A stretch of DNA of 45,890 nucleotides from Bacteroidales bacterium UBA4360. GTDB lineage: Bacteria > Bacteroidota > Bacteroidia > Bacteroidales > UBA932. Both the position numbers and the translations under genes were made by a program. Location: positions 1 to 45,890 of the forward strand of contig DGSO01000004.1 of assembly GCA_002393945.1 (NCBI GenBank). The letters are read 5' to 3'. Below the pieces are notes generated by a model, which was not told the origin of the DNA, searched no databases, and worked only from the letters and a program-made list of their open reading frames with translations. Of the stretch, positions 30,127 to 38,550 are shown piece after piece. Each line of letters begins with the position of its first letter. The stretch's first letter is position 1.

Positions 30127-31494
30127 ATGACCCAGATTACACTGATTCTTATTCTCGTAGCCGTGGTCTTCGTGACCCTGGCTGCCATCCTGAGGCGTTA
30201 TCGCCGCTGCCCTTCAGACAAGATCCTTGTCATCTACGGTAAGACCGGCCGCAGGTCATCGGCAAAGTGCATCCACGGCGGTGCCGCCTTCATCTGGCCC
30301 GTCTTCCAGGATTATGCATATCTGGACCTCAAGCCCATTTCCATCGAGTGCAACCTGACCAACGCCCTGTCAAAGCAGAACATCCGCGTGGACGTTCCCT
30401 GCCGCTTCACCGTGGGTATCAGCACTGAGCCCGAGGTTATGACAAACGCTGCAGAAAGGCTTCTCGGCCTCACTACGGACAGCATCCAGAGCATCGCCAC
30501 CGATATCCTCTTCGGCCAGCTCCGTCTTGTCATCGCAACCATGGACATCGAGGAAATCAATGCCGACCGTGACAAGTTCCTCGCATCCGTGAGTGCAAAC
30601 GTCGAGGCCGAACTCCGCAAGATCGGCCTTAAGCTCATCAACGTGAACGTGACAGATATCCGCGACGAGTCCGGATACATCGAGGCCCTTGGTAAGGAAG
30701 CCGCCGCAAAGGCCATCAATGACGCGAAGAAGAGCGTTGCGGAGCAGAACCGTTACGGTGAAACCGGTAAGGCCAATGCCGACAAGGACACCCGTATCAA
30801 CGTTGCCGCAGCTGATGCAGACGCCGTCAAGGGTGAGAACAACGCCAAGATTGAAATCGCCAATTCCGACGCTCTCCGCCGTCAGAAGACCGCTGAAGCA
30901 GACCGCCTTGCCGTTGCGGCAGAGAAGGTCCAGGCCGCAAAGGCTCTCCAGGAGGCCTACCAGAGCGAACGTGACGCTGAAATCGCCCGTGCCGAACGTG
31001 AAAAGGCAACCCAGCAGGCGAACATCGTCGTCGCTGCGGAAATCGACAAGCAGAAGAAGATCATCGAGGCCGAGGCCGAAGCCGAGCAGGCCCGCCGCAA
31101 GGCAAAGGGTGAGGCCGACGCCATCTTCGCAAAGATGGACGCACAGGCCCGCGGTATCTTCGAGGTGCTCACAAAACAGGCAGACGGTTTCAAGAACCTC
31201 GTCGGTGCAGCCGAAGGCGATGCACAGAAGGCCGTTCTCATGATGATTGCCGACAAGCTCCCCGAACTGGTCAAGACCCAGGTAGAGGCTGTCAAGGGCA
31301 TCAATATCGACAAGGTCACCGTCTGGGACACCGGCAACGGCACCAACGGCAAGACCGCCACTTCCAATTTCATCTCCGGTATGATGAAATCCGTTCCCCC
31401 GCTTGATGACCTCTTCAAGATGGCCGGCATGGATCTCCCCTCATACCTGAAGGGTGCCCCTGCCAAAGAGGAAGAGCCCGAGGAGCAAAAGTAA
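30127..31494 (+). CDS. flotillin-like SPFH-domain protein
   Basis: A 455-residue flotillin. One N-terminal membrane segment (about 5-23), then an SPFH/band 7 domain (KILVIYGKTG, GGAAFIWPVFQ, LKPISIEC, NIRVDVPCRFTVGI). A long Ala/Glu-rich coiled coil (about 190-340) with repeated AEA and EAEAEAEQARRKAKGEA stretches follows, and a C-terminal oligomerisation part. It organises membrane microdomains and pairs with the NfeD-like protein. Length matches FloT/YuaG-type proteins. Confidence 0.92.
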   Translation: MTQITLILILVAVVFVTLAAILRRYRRCPSDKILVIYGKTGRRSSAKCIHGGAAFIWPVFQDYAYLDLKPISIECNLTNALSKQNIRVDVPCRFTVGISTEPEVMTNAAERLLGLTTDSIQSIATDILFGQLRLVIATMDIEEINADRDKFLASVSANVEAELRKIGLKLINVNVTDIRDESGYIEALGKEAAAKAINDAKKSVAEQNRYGETGKANADKDTRINVAAADADAVKGENNAKIEIANSDALRRQKTAEADRLAVAAEKVQAAKALQEAYQSERDAEIARAEREKATQQANIVVAAEIDKQKKIIEAEAEAEQARRKAKGEADAIFAKMDAQARGIFEVLTKQADGFKNLVGAAEGDAQKAVLMMIADKLPELVKTQVEAVKGINIDKVTVWDTGNGTNGKTATSNFISGMMKSVPPLDDLFKMAGMDLPSYLKGAPAKEEEPEEQK

Positions 31495-31500
31495 AGGATT

Positions 31501-31710
31501 ATGCCGATAATAGTTAACATTGACGTAATGCTTGCCCGCAGGAAGATGTCTTCCGGTGAACTCGCTGAAAAAGTCGGCATAACTCCAGCCAACCTGTCCA
31601 TCCTCAAATGCGGCAAGGCCAAGGCCATAAGGCTTTCCACCATGGAAGCCATATGCAAGGCCCTTGACTGTCAGCCCGGTGATATACTTGAATACCGGCC
31701 CGACGAGTAA
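31501..31710 (+). CDS. small XRE/Cro-type helix-turn-helix regulator
   Basis: A 69-residue YozG-like DNA-binding protein: VNIDVMLARRKMSSGELAE, the recognition region ITPANLSILKCGKAKAIR, then LEAICKAL-type MEAICKALDCQPGDIL. It consists of the HTH domain only. It starts 6 bp after flotillin and is followed by a strong terminator, so it belongs to the flotillin transcript and may autoregulate it. Confidence 0.9.
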   Translation: MPIIVNIDVMLARRKMSSGELAEKVGITPANLSILKCGKAKAIRLSTMEAICKALDCQPGDILEYRPDE

Positions 31711-31726
31711 GCCGCCCGTTGCAAAT

Positions 31727-31762
31727 AATTCCCCCGCGATGTTTGTTCGCGGGGGAATTTTC
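31727..31762 (+). terminator. intrinsic terminator after the XRE gene
   Basis: A 13-bp perfect stem (31727-31739 with 31747-31759, AATTCCCCCGCGA and complement) followed by TTTTC. Ends the nfeD-flotillin-XRE unit. Confidence 0.85.
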
Positions 31763-31764
31763 GT

Positions 31765-31772
31765 TATATTTG
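31765..31772 (+). promoter_or_regulatory. -7 box TATATTTG for the DUF4290-ftsK-lolA operon
   Basis: Perfect element directly behind the terminator, 46 bases before the ATG at 31819, giving a leader of about 40 nt. Confidence 0.7.
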
Positions 31773-31818
31773 CACTCAGTATGAAGGCAGGTCGTCTCTG
31801 CCGATAATTTACCTTAAT

Positions 31819-32481
31819 ATGGAAGCAAGCGAGAATACAATCAAATTGTACTATAATACTGAAGTAGAGAAGCTGGGAATGCCGGAATATGGACGCAATG
31901 TCCTCAAGATGGTGGAACAGCTCAGGGATATTCCGGACAAGGAAAAACGCACCCAGCAGGCAACTGCCGTGGTGAAGGTCATGGAGAGCCTGAATCCCCA
32001 GGTTCACCAGCAGGAGAACTGGAGACAGAAGCTCTGGGACCACCTTTTCATGATTGCCGGATATGACCTTGATGTCGATTCCCCCTTCCCCAAGCCCCTT
32101 CCGGAGACGGCTGCCAGCAAACCGGATCCCATTCCGCTCAACACTGTGCCCATCAAGGCCCGTCATTATGGCCGCAATATCGAGAACATCATGAACCTCA
32201 TTGCAGAGCAGGAAGACGGCGAGGTGAAAACGGCGATGATCCGTTCCCTGGCGATATACATGCGCCAGCAGTATCTCATCTGGAACAAGGACACCGTTGC
32301 CGACGAGACCATCTTCCAGGATATCCACCGCCTCTCCGGCGGCAGGATCACCGTTCCCGAGGGAGTCCAGCTTTCGAGGATATCCTCCGATGCGCAGTTC
32401 TCCCGTCCGGGCATGCTTGGCTTCCAGAACGGAAAGAAGTACGGGTACAACAAGAACTTCAAGGGTAAAAAGAGAAAATGA
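31819..32481 (+). CDS. DUF4290 family protein
   Basis: A 220-residue soluble protein of a family largely restricted to Bacteroidota. Typical elements are LYYNTEVEKLGMPEYGRN near the start, RHYGRNIENIMNLI in the middle and a basic tail ending FKGKKRK. The function is unknown. The stop overlaps the ftsK start by 4 bp (ATGA), so it is coupled to the DNA translocase; a role in nucleoid or division control is only inferred. Confidence 0.88.
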   Translation: MEASENTIKLYYNTEVEKLGMPEYGRNVLKMVEQLRDIPDKEKRTQQATAVVKVMESLNPQVHQQENWRQKLWDHLFMIAGYDLDVDSPFPKPLPETAASKPDPIPLNTVPIKARHYGRNIENIMNLIAEQEDGEVKTAMIRSLAIYMRQQYLIWNKDTVADETIFQDIHRLSGGRITVPEGVQLSRISSDAQFSRPGMLGFQNGKKYGYNKNFKGKKRK

Positions 32482-34856
32482 GTCTGAAGGAAAAAATCGA
32501 GGCCTCACTTACCGACCGTCGCCGTACGGGGCTCAGGATTGCGGGTATGGCAGCCGTTCTGCTCATTACCCTCTGGATGAGCGTGTCCGTCGTTTCCTAC
32601 ATTTTTACCTGGAGGCAGGACCAGAGCCTTGTTTCCGGCGGGGATGTGGCGCTTAACGCCGCATCTACCAGCGGGTTTTCCCTGGGAAAGTTTCTGGTGA
32701 GCGATTCCTTCGGCCTCGCAGCCCTGTGCCTTGTCCTTTTCATGGTGCTCTGGAGCGTGAAGCTTCTTCGGCCGTCTGCAAAGATAGGCATCAAGAAGGC
32801 CTTCTACGGGCTTGTCACGCTTACGATGCTCCTCTCCTGGATACTCGCCTATGCAGGCATGGTCACCGGGAATGAACTCGTATTCGGGGGAGGCCTCGGA
32901 GGCCGCTGCGGCGCTGCACTTGTGCGTGCCGTTTCCGGTATCGGCCCCATTGTTACCGGCGCGCTGCTTGTTGCGCTTGCGATACTGTGGCTTTACTGCA
33001 TGAGCAGCCGTTTCTCCGATTTCATGATGGGGAAAAAGCCGGAACCCAAGCCTGTGGCTGCCTTTGACACAGAACCGGAACCCGACCCTGTGACTGTTCC
33101 GGAGCCGATCAACGAACCTGAACCTGATCCTGTTCCGGAACCGGCTCCCGTGAAGCACCGCAGGAACGATTTTGTGACTACCAGCTCATCGGCAGGGGAG
33201 GAAGAACCAGAGAAGGAAGAGGATCCCGGCCTTACCGTTATCAAGGACGACACCCTTCAGCAGGAGGTGCGTGAGCCTTTGAAACCGATCGACAATAGGA
33301 TAGACCCGCCGGACGGCCTTCCCAAATACAAAACGCCGTCCATCGACCTTCTGGGCGATTATGCTAATTCCCGTCACGAGGTCTCCCAGGACGAGCTCAG
33401 CCGCAACAACAACAAGATCCGCGCAACCCTTGCCAATTACAAGGTTCAGCTCAGTGACGTCACGGCTATCGTCGGCCCCACGGTTACCCTTTATAAGGTG
33501 TATCCGGCTCCGGGCGTGAAGATTTCCACCATACGTCAGCTTCAGGACGATATCGCCATAGCCCTGAACGCCCGTGGCGTGCGTATAACCACCCTTTCCG
33601 ATTCTGTAGGAATAGAGGTGGCCAACGACAAGGCTTCCATCGTCCCTCTCAAGGCCCTTCTCAACAGCCCTGCATTCAGGGAAAGCAAGGCGGAACTTCC
33701 GGTTGCCATCGGCTATACGATTTCCCAGGACGTGAAGGTGTTTGACCTTGCCGATGCCCCCCATCTTCTGGTGGCAGGTGCAACCAAGCAGGGAAAATCC
33801 GTGGGCCTCAATGTGATTGTGGCGTCGCTGCTGTATTCCAAGCACCCTTCAGAGCTGAAATTCGTGTTCGTGGATCCCAAGATGGTGGAATTCTCGGCCT
33901 ATGGCTCGCTTCTGCACCATTACCTTGCGGTTCTGCCCAATGCGGTTTCAGAGCAGGAAGAGAAGGACAAGGCCATAGTCAAGAACGCGAAGGACGCGGC
34001 CGCCGTGCTACAGTCCCTCTGCGTTGAGATGGATGCCCGTTACGAGCTCCTTTCCAAGGCCCTTGTGAACAATATCAAGCTGTATAACGAGAAGTACAAG
34101 TCCCATCATCTCAGGAGCGACGAGGGCCATCATTTCATGCCCTATATCGTTACGGTGATAGATGAGTATGCAGACCTTACAATGTCTGTAGGTGCAGGCC
34201 CCGAATCCAAGGCCCTTGCCCGCTCCATCACCACCTCCGTAATCCGCCTTGCCCAGAAGGGCCGTGCGGCGGGCTTGCACGTGATCCTTGCCACGCAGCG
34301 TCCTACGGTCGATGTCATCACCGGTCTCATCAAGGCCAACTTCCCTATGCGAATCGCCTTCAGGGTAACTTCCAGGATCGATTCATCCACCATTCTGGAC
34401 CAGCCCGGCGCCGACAAGCTCATCGGCCGCGGAGACATGCTCCTTTACAGCGGAGTGGAAATGGAAAGGGTGCAGTGCGCCTTCATCGGCAATGATGAGA
34501 TTGTTGCCCTTACCAATGCCGTAGGAAGCCAGACAGGATATCAGAAGTGCTACAATACTCCTTATTATCTGCCAGAACCGCCCAAGGATGAGGAATCTTC
34601 AGGTCCGGGAGAGGTGGATATGAAGGCACTTGACGAGCGTTTCGAAGAGGCTGCCCGCATGATAGTCATAAACCAGAGAGGCTCCACTTCGGACCTTCAG
34701 CGCCGTCTTGGCATGGGTTATGCAAAAGCAGGCAGGGTGATGGACCAGCTGGAAGCCGCCGGCATAGTGGGCCCCCAGAGCGGAGCCAAACCCCGTGAGG
34801 TTCTGGTAAAGGACATCGCAGAACTCGAAGAAATACTAAGTCACTTCATGCAATGA
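32478..34856 (+). CDS. ftsK: DNA translocase FtsK/SpoIIIE
   Basis: A 792-residue translocase. Four membrane segments occupy about residues 20-180. A Pro/Glu-rich linker (repeats of EPEPDPV) and an acidic region run to about 270. The motor has the Walker A LVAGATKQGKS, FVFVDPKMVEF, IVTVIDEYADL (Walker B) and HVILATQRPTVDVITG. The C-terminal gamma winged helix (STSDLQRRLGMGYAKAGRVMDQLEAAGIVG region) recognises orienting sequences. It pumps DNA at the septum and activates XerCD. Coupled to DUF4290 and lolA by overlaps. Confidence 0.96.
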   Translation: MSLKEKIEASLTDRRRTGLRIAGMAAVLLITLWMSVSVVSYIFTWRQDQSLVSGGDVALNAASTSGFSLGKFLVSDSFGLAALCLVLFMVLWSVKLLRPSAKIGIKKAFYGLVTLTMLLSWILAYAGMVTGNELVFGGGLGGRCGAALVRAVSGIGPIVTGALLVALAILWLYCMSSRFSDFMMGKKPEPKPVAAFDTEPEPDPVTVPEPINEPEPDPVPEPAPVKHRRNDFVTTSSSAGEEEPEKEEDPGLTVIKDDTLQQEVREPLKPIDNRIDPPDGLPKYKTPSIDLLGDYANSRHEVSQDELSRNNNKIRATLANYKVQLSDVTAIVGPTVTLYKVYPAPGVKISTIRQLQDDIAIALNARGVRITTLSDSVGIEVANDKASIVPLKALLNSPAFRESKAELPVAIGYTISQDVKVFDLADAPHLLVAGATKQGKSVGLNVIVASLLYSKHPSELKFVFVDPKMVEFSAYGSLLHHYLAVLPNAVSEQEEKDKAIVKNAKDAAAVLQSLCVEMDARYELLSKALVNNIKLYNEKYKSHHLRSDEGHHFMPYIVTVIDEYADLTMSVGAGPESKALARSITTSVIRLAQKGRAAGLHVILATQRPTVDVITGLIKANFPMRIAFRVTSRIDSSTILDQPGADKLIGRGDMLLYSGVEMERVQCAFIGNDEIVALTNAVGSQTGYQKCYNTPYYLPEPPKDEESSGPGEVDMKALDERFEEAARMIVINQRGSTSDLQRRLGMGYAKAGRVMDQLEAAGIVGPQSGAKPREVLVKDIAELEEILSHFMQ

Positions 34857-35377
34857 AACGCGCAGTAGCAGTAATATTTTCGATGTTGGTTGCCTTCGGC
34901 ATGTATGCCCAGGGGCTCGGACTCCTGGACAAGGCGCGGGACAACAGGACATCTTTCAACTATACCTACTCCCTTTCACGTGACGGGGAGCCGTTCAAGG
35001 ACATTACCTCCGGTAAAGTCACCGTTGAGGACAATGCCTATTATATGGAGGGGCTGGGCCTTGAGGTGACGAGCGACGGCAATTCCCGCCTTAGCATTGA
35101 CAGCGAGGCGCATGAGGCGGTAATCGAAAAGGTTGAAAAGGAAGATATGTTCACCAATCCGGCCCTTTTCATCTCTTCCTGGAAAAACTACCGGGACAGG
35201 CTCAAGGTGAATTCGTCAAGCGGCAGTTCGCTGGATGTTACCATCACCCTGGACGAGGATACGAAAGCCCGTTTCGTCCTTACGGAAGTGGTATTTTCAC
35301 CCAAGCAGGGCCTTGATGATTTCAAAGTTGAAAGGACCTTTGGAAAGGAGTGGCTGGTTACAGACCTTCGCCCCTGA
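34853..35377 (+). CDS. LolA-like outer-membrane lipoprotein carrier
   Basis: A 174-residue periplasmic protein with a signal peptide ending near GMYAQ. Beta-rich LolA fold signs are SFNYTYSLSR, SGKVTVEDNAYYMEG, LSIDSEAHEAVIEKV and a final KVERTFGKEWLVTDLR. It should ferry lipoproteins across the periplasm. Placement immediately after ftsK (4-bp overlap) is a common arrangement in this phylum. Its 3' end overlaps the convergent apbE by 20 bp. Confidence 0.82.
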   Translation: MKRAVAVIFSMLVAFGMYAQGLGLLDKARDNRTSFNYTYSLSRDGEPFKDITSGKVTVEDNAYYMEGLGLEVTSDGNSRLSIDSEAHEAVIEKVEKEDMFTNPALFISSWKNYRDRLKVNSSSGSSLDVTITLDEDTKARFVLTEVVFSPKQGLDDFKVERTFGKEWLVTDLRP

Positions 35378-36389
35378 CCGTAAACCCTTCTGAAGCCCAG
35401 GAGACCATTTCTCCGTTTTCATCCTGATATATGAGGAAGCCTTCCAGCGATGAGTCTTCCTCAATTATTTTTTTCGCGGTTTCAAGTCCCGAAACCATGC
35501 ACCATGTGGCAAGGGCATCGGCCTCGGCTGCGCTTTTCGATGAAACTATGGTGGCGCTGAGAAGATTGTGCGTTACGGGGTAACCGGTCACGGGGTTCAC
35601 TGTGTGGGCATATTTGCGGCCGTCACGGATGTAGAATTTCCGGTAATTGCCGGAGGTGACTATCCCGGAAGGTTTCCCCTCGGAAGTCCAGATGCTTTCG
35701 ATTATGTCCTGAGTTTCGTCGCCGGGGGAGTGATCCTCGGGACGGTCTATTCCCACCGCCCATGGCTTGCCGGCGGGATTCAGTCCGTCACACCAGATTT
35801 CTCCGATGTCCACAAGCATGTCCTTCACTCCTATTGCGTACAGGTATTCCGCTATGACGTCGCAGCTGAATCCCTGCGCAATTGCATTGTAATTGAGGCG
35901 GGGATAACCAAGTGATGCGGGGTTGAGGATGCCGTCCGGCAGCTGTTTGGGCAGGAATTTCATGCCGCATGTCCCCAGTATGGAGTCTATTTGCCTGTCA
36001 GAGGGGAATGAGCTGTTCTTGAAACCGAACCCCCATGCATCGTAAAGGGGACCGGCGGCAAAGTCCAGGGCACCGTCCGACCTTTCCCAGAGTTCATATC
36101 CCATATCGTACATCTCCCTGAACATCTTTCCGGGCCTGACGGACTCTCCGGCATTGAAACGCGAAAGCTGAGACAGGGGATTGTATCCGGACAGAGTGGT
36201 GTCGATAGTGTGGAGGAGCGCTTCTACGCTGTCCTTGATTTCTTCTGCGGGCACGGATACACCCTTCATGTTGAGTTTTACGGTGTATCTTCCACCCTGG
36301 GCAAAGCCGTTGATCTGTATATACCGGTCTTTCTCCCCGCAGCAGGTCAGAAGGAGAAGAGCCAAGGTCAGGTATGCAAACTTCCTCAT
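35358..36389 (-). CDS. apbE: FAD:protein FMN transferase (ApbE family lipoprotein)
   Basis: About 343 residues from the ATG at 36389, which gives a lipoprotein signal (LALLLLTCCGEK, lipobox cysteine). ApbE motifs are the N-terminal GGRYTVKL, FNAGESV, DFAAGPLYDAWGF, NYNAIAQGFSCD, VDIGEIWCDG and HTVNPVTGYPV. It attaches FMN to Thr of periplasmic proteins such as Nqr/Rnf subunits. A -7 box TAATTTTG lies at 36410-36417, so longer readings to 36515 are not used. The gene is divergent from the FISUMP lipoprotein. Confidence 0.92.
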   Translation of the reverse strand: MRKFAYLTLALLLLTCCGEKDRYIQINGFAQGGRYTVKLNMKGVSVPAEEIKDSVEALLHTIDTTLSGYNPLSQLSRFNAGESVRPGKMFREMYDMGYELWERSDGALDFAAGPLYDAWGFGFKNSSFPSDRQIDSILGTCGMKFLPKQLPDGILNPASLGYPRLNYNAIAQGFSCDVIAEYLYAIGVKDMLVDIGEIWCDGLNPAGKPWAVGIDRPEDHSPGDETQDIIESIWTSEGKPSGIVTSGNYRKFYIRDGRKYAHTVNPVTGYPVTHNLLSATIVSSKSAAEADALATWCMVSGLETAKKIIEEDSSLEGFLIYQDENGEMVSWASEGFTVRGEGL

Positions 36390-36409
36390 ATACTGGCAAG
36401 ATATTTGTG

Positions 36410-36417
36410 CAAAATTA
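36410..36417 (-). promoter_or_regulatory. -7 box TAATTTTG for apbE
   Basis: Perfect TAnnTTTG on the minus strand, 20 bases before the apbE ATG. Confidence 0.55.
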
Positions 36418-36429
36418 ACGGAAAATTGC

Positions 36430-36437
36430 GATATTTG
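36430..36437 (+). promoter_or_regulatory. near-consensus -7 box GATATTTG
   Basis: One mismatch to TAnnTTTG, with a TTTG about 22 bases upstream (36404-36407) and 20 bases before the ATG at 36458. Confidence 0.5.
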
Positions 36438-36457
36438 CAGACTGTTAATAGAATAAT

Positions 36458-37396
36458 ATGAGAAAAGAAACCATAATCCTTGTTGCCGCGGCGCTCGCCA
36501 TGCTGCCGCTGTCATGCAAAAAGGATGAGACCACGGAAACCAAGCCCGGCCTTTCCGGAATTACAATATCATCGGCCCCGGCTTACGTTGCAAAGGGCCA
36601 GAAACTCACCATGACAATTGACGTGAGCGATATTACAAGGTCTGATGAAACCAAGGATCCGGGCGCCATCGGCCTTTATTGGAAGGTTAATGAAGGAGAC
36701 CAGATCACCATCACTGAAGATATTTCAGCCGGCACTGAATATAAGGTCGAATATACACCGGAAGAACTTGGGACATATTCGATAACATGCTGCGCGTATG
36801 CCGTTGACAACAGTTTCTACTCCTGCAGCGCATCGACTTCATTCAAGGCTATAGATCCGGCCGCATCGCTTACGGGTGATATTCCTGTAAGGCAGCCCGG
36901 AGAAAAATATGCGCAGTTCACATCCGGCGGTCTGACCTGGATGGCAGAGAACCTTTATGAGACTACAAGCGGTCTGTCATACAACAACTGCAGTGTGATG
37001 GATAGTGTTTTTGGAAGGTATTATACTTATAATGAGGCGCTTACTGCGTGCCCTTCTGGCTGGCGCCTTCCCACAGCCGCAGAATTTGACGCACTTGGAA
37101 CCGATTCCGGTTCCCTCATGGCAGCTGTTTCATTCCTCGATTCAGAAATCTGGCCTTACAACAAGGAGGTAAGCGTTACAAACGCTACCGGTTTTTCGGC
37201 ACTGGCGGTTGGTTATATCGACAGGACAATCATCGAGACTTTCGTTACCGGAGAGCATGAATATGCCATGTTCTGGACTTCCGACAAGGGCGGAGACCTT
37301 GCACAGTACCGTTATCTTTTCGCAAAGGACAAGGAGGTTCATAAAGGGCTTGGAAGCCCCGTTTCCCTTGCGCTTAGCGTCCGCTGCGTGAAATAA
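36458..37396 (+). CDS. lipoprotein with Fibrobacter-type major paralogous domain
   Basis: A 312-residue lipoprotein (lipobox MLPLSCKKDE). Residues about 30-135 form an Ig-like beta domain. From about 150 it carries the FISUMP domain: GGLTWMAENLYE, GRYYTYNEAL, CPSGWRLPTAAEFDALG, ATGFSALAVGY, FWTSD and the final VSLALSVRCVK. Such proteins are surface lipoproteins of gut Bacteroidota and Fibrobacter with unknown function. It ends exactly where the convergent ComEC gene ends. Confidence 0.88.
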   Translation: MRKETIILVAAALAMLPLSCKKDETTETKPGLSGITISSAPAYVAKGQKLTMTIDVSDITRSDETKDPGAIGLYWKVNEGDQITITEDISAGTEYKVEYTPEELGTYSITCCAYAVDNSFYSCSASTSFKAIDPAASLTGDIPVRQPGEKYAQFTSGGLTWMAENLYETTSGLSYNNCSVMDSVFGRYYTYNEALTACPSGWRLPTAAEFDALGTDSGSLMAAVSFLDSEIWPYNKEVSVTNATGFSALAVGYIDRTIIETFVTGEHEYAMFWTSDKGGDLAQYRYLFAKDKEVHKGLGSPVSLALSVRCVK

Positions 37397-38476
37397 TCAC
37401 ATGCTTGAGATAATTCGGAGCACCTCTGTCAGCAGATGGCAGAGGTGCTCTGTTATCCTGACCATGAACCCTGGGCAGCACCCTATGCAGGAGAGCAGCA
37501 CAGTAGCTGTTCCGGCTGTCATGAGTATGGTTGTAAGCGGCAGAGCGATGAGGTTCGTGAGGAGGAAATACTTTGGGAAAGAGTGGAACCTGTACCATGC
37601 AAGAGGCCCGGTAAAGAGCTGGCAGGAGATGCTCAGGGCTGCGCTCTGCCAGATTTTTCTGAGAGGGGAAGAGGACTCCGGGTACCATTTTTCCATATGG
37701 GGATAGACCAGGAAAATCCCGGCCATGGCAAGATAGGAGAGTTGGAACCCAATGGTAGAGATGGCTCCGGGGTCGATTACCAGCTGGATGAGCAGGGCAA
37801 GGCACAGCACCCTCATGGGTTTTCTGGGCCTGCACAGGAGGCGCAGCGTCTCGCTTATGGCTATGAACAGGAAGGCCCTCGTTATGGAAGGACCGGCCCC
37901 TGTCATGAGCGTGAACCAGGCCGATGCGCCGGTTATTATGATAAAACGCGGCCATCTTGTCCAGGGCGCCCTGCCGATGAGTATGGAGAGGAGCCTGTCG
38001 GCAACCATGTAAATGATTCCTATGTGCAGGCCGGAAAGCGCCAGGATGTGTGAGGCCCCGCTGTCTCTGAAGGCGAGGATGGTATCGCGGCTCAGGAGAC
38101 TTTTGTCGCCGGTGAGAAGGGCTGTGAGAAGCGCCGCGGCATCCCCGTCCCCGAAAGGTATCCTGCCGATGAGGGCTCTCAGCGATTCGGCTGCATCCCT
38201 TGCCGTGGATTCCACAACCGACAGTTCAGTCTCCGGCACCATCGAACGACTTATTGCGGATACGACGCCAAGTATGAGGAAGGACAGGCCGAATACCAGC
38301 TCAGAAGTGCGTCTGCCTGCATTTATCAGGATTCTTGGAAAGAAGCAGGGGAGTGCCGATATGGGAAGAAGTACAGCGCAGAGTGCCCACATGTTGTGAC
38401 CGGAGAGGATGGTCCCCACCGCTGCCCCCGCTGTAAAAAGCAGTGACAAAAACTCTATGCCCGTCGCCCCTGCCAT
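37397..38476 (-). CDS. ComEC/Rec2-family membrane protein (core only)
   Basis: A 359-residue polytopic membrane protein with the competence-domain signature FRDSGASHILALSGLHIGI and TGAGPSITRAFLF, followed by several helices. Full ComEC is 600-800 residues and has an N-terminal OB domain (DUF4131) and a C-terminal metallo-beta-lactamase domain; both are absent here. It should form the DNA channel in natural uptake, but the lost nuclease domain may be supplied elsewhere. The start is divergent from ackA. Confidence 0.85.
   Translation of the reverse strand: MAGATGIEFLSLLFTAGAAVGTILSGHNMWALCAVLLPISALPCFFPRILINAGRRTSELVFGLSFLILGVVSAISRSMVPETELSVVESTARDAAESLRALIGRIPFGDGDAAALLTALLTGDKSLLSRDTILAFRDSGASHILALSGLHIGIIYMVADRLLSILIGRAPWTRWPRFIIITGASAWFTLMTGAGPSITRAFLFIAISETLRLLCRPRKPMRVLCLALLIQLVIDPGAISTIGFQLSYLAMAGIFLVYPHMEKWYPESSSPLRKIWQSAALSISCQLFTGPLAWYRFHSFPKYFLLTNLIALPLTTILMTAGTATVLLSCIGCCPGFMVRITEHLCHLLTEVLRIISSM
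37418..37450. terminator. possible terminator hairpin between convergent genes
   Basis: An 11-bp perfect stem (GAGCACCTCTG at 37418-37428, complement at 37440-37450) within the last codons of the ComEC gene. There is no good T-tract on either side, so it may end the FISUMP transcript only weakly. Confidence 0.3.
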
Positions 38477-38505
38477 TCTGATTACGAAATTACATATTTT
38501 ATTGC

Positions 38506-38513
38506 TATATTTG
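38506..38513 (+). promoter_or_regulatory. -7 box TATATTTG for ackA
   Basis: Perfect element 37 bases before the ATG at 38551, in an AT-rich divergent region. Confidence 0.65.
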
Positions 38514-38550
38514 CAAGGATATACACGAAAATATTTACAAGTTTTAATAT

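Noticed and set aside
31781..31807. eight-codon upstream open frame in the DUF4290 leader
   Set aside because: Short enough to arise by chance and without runs of regulatory codons, so attenuation is not supported.
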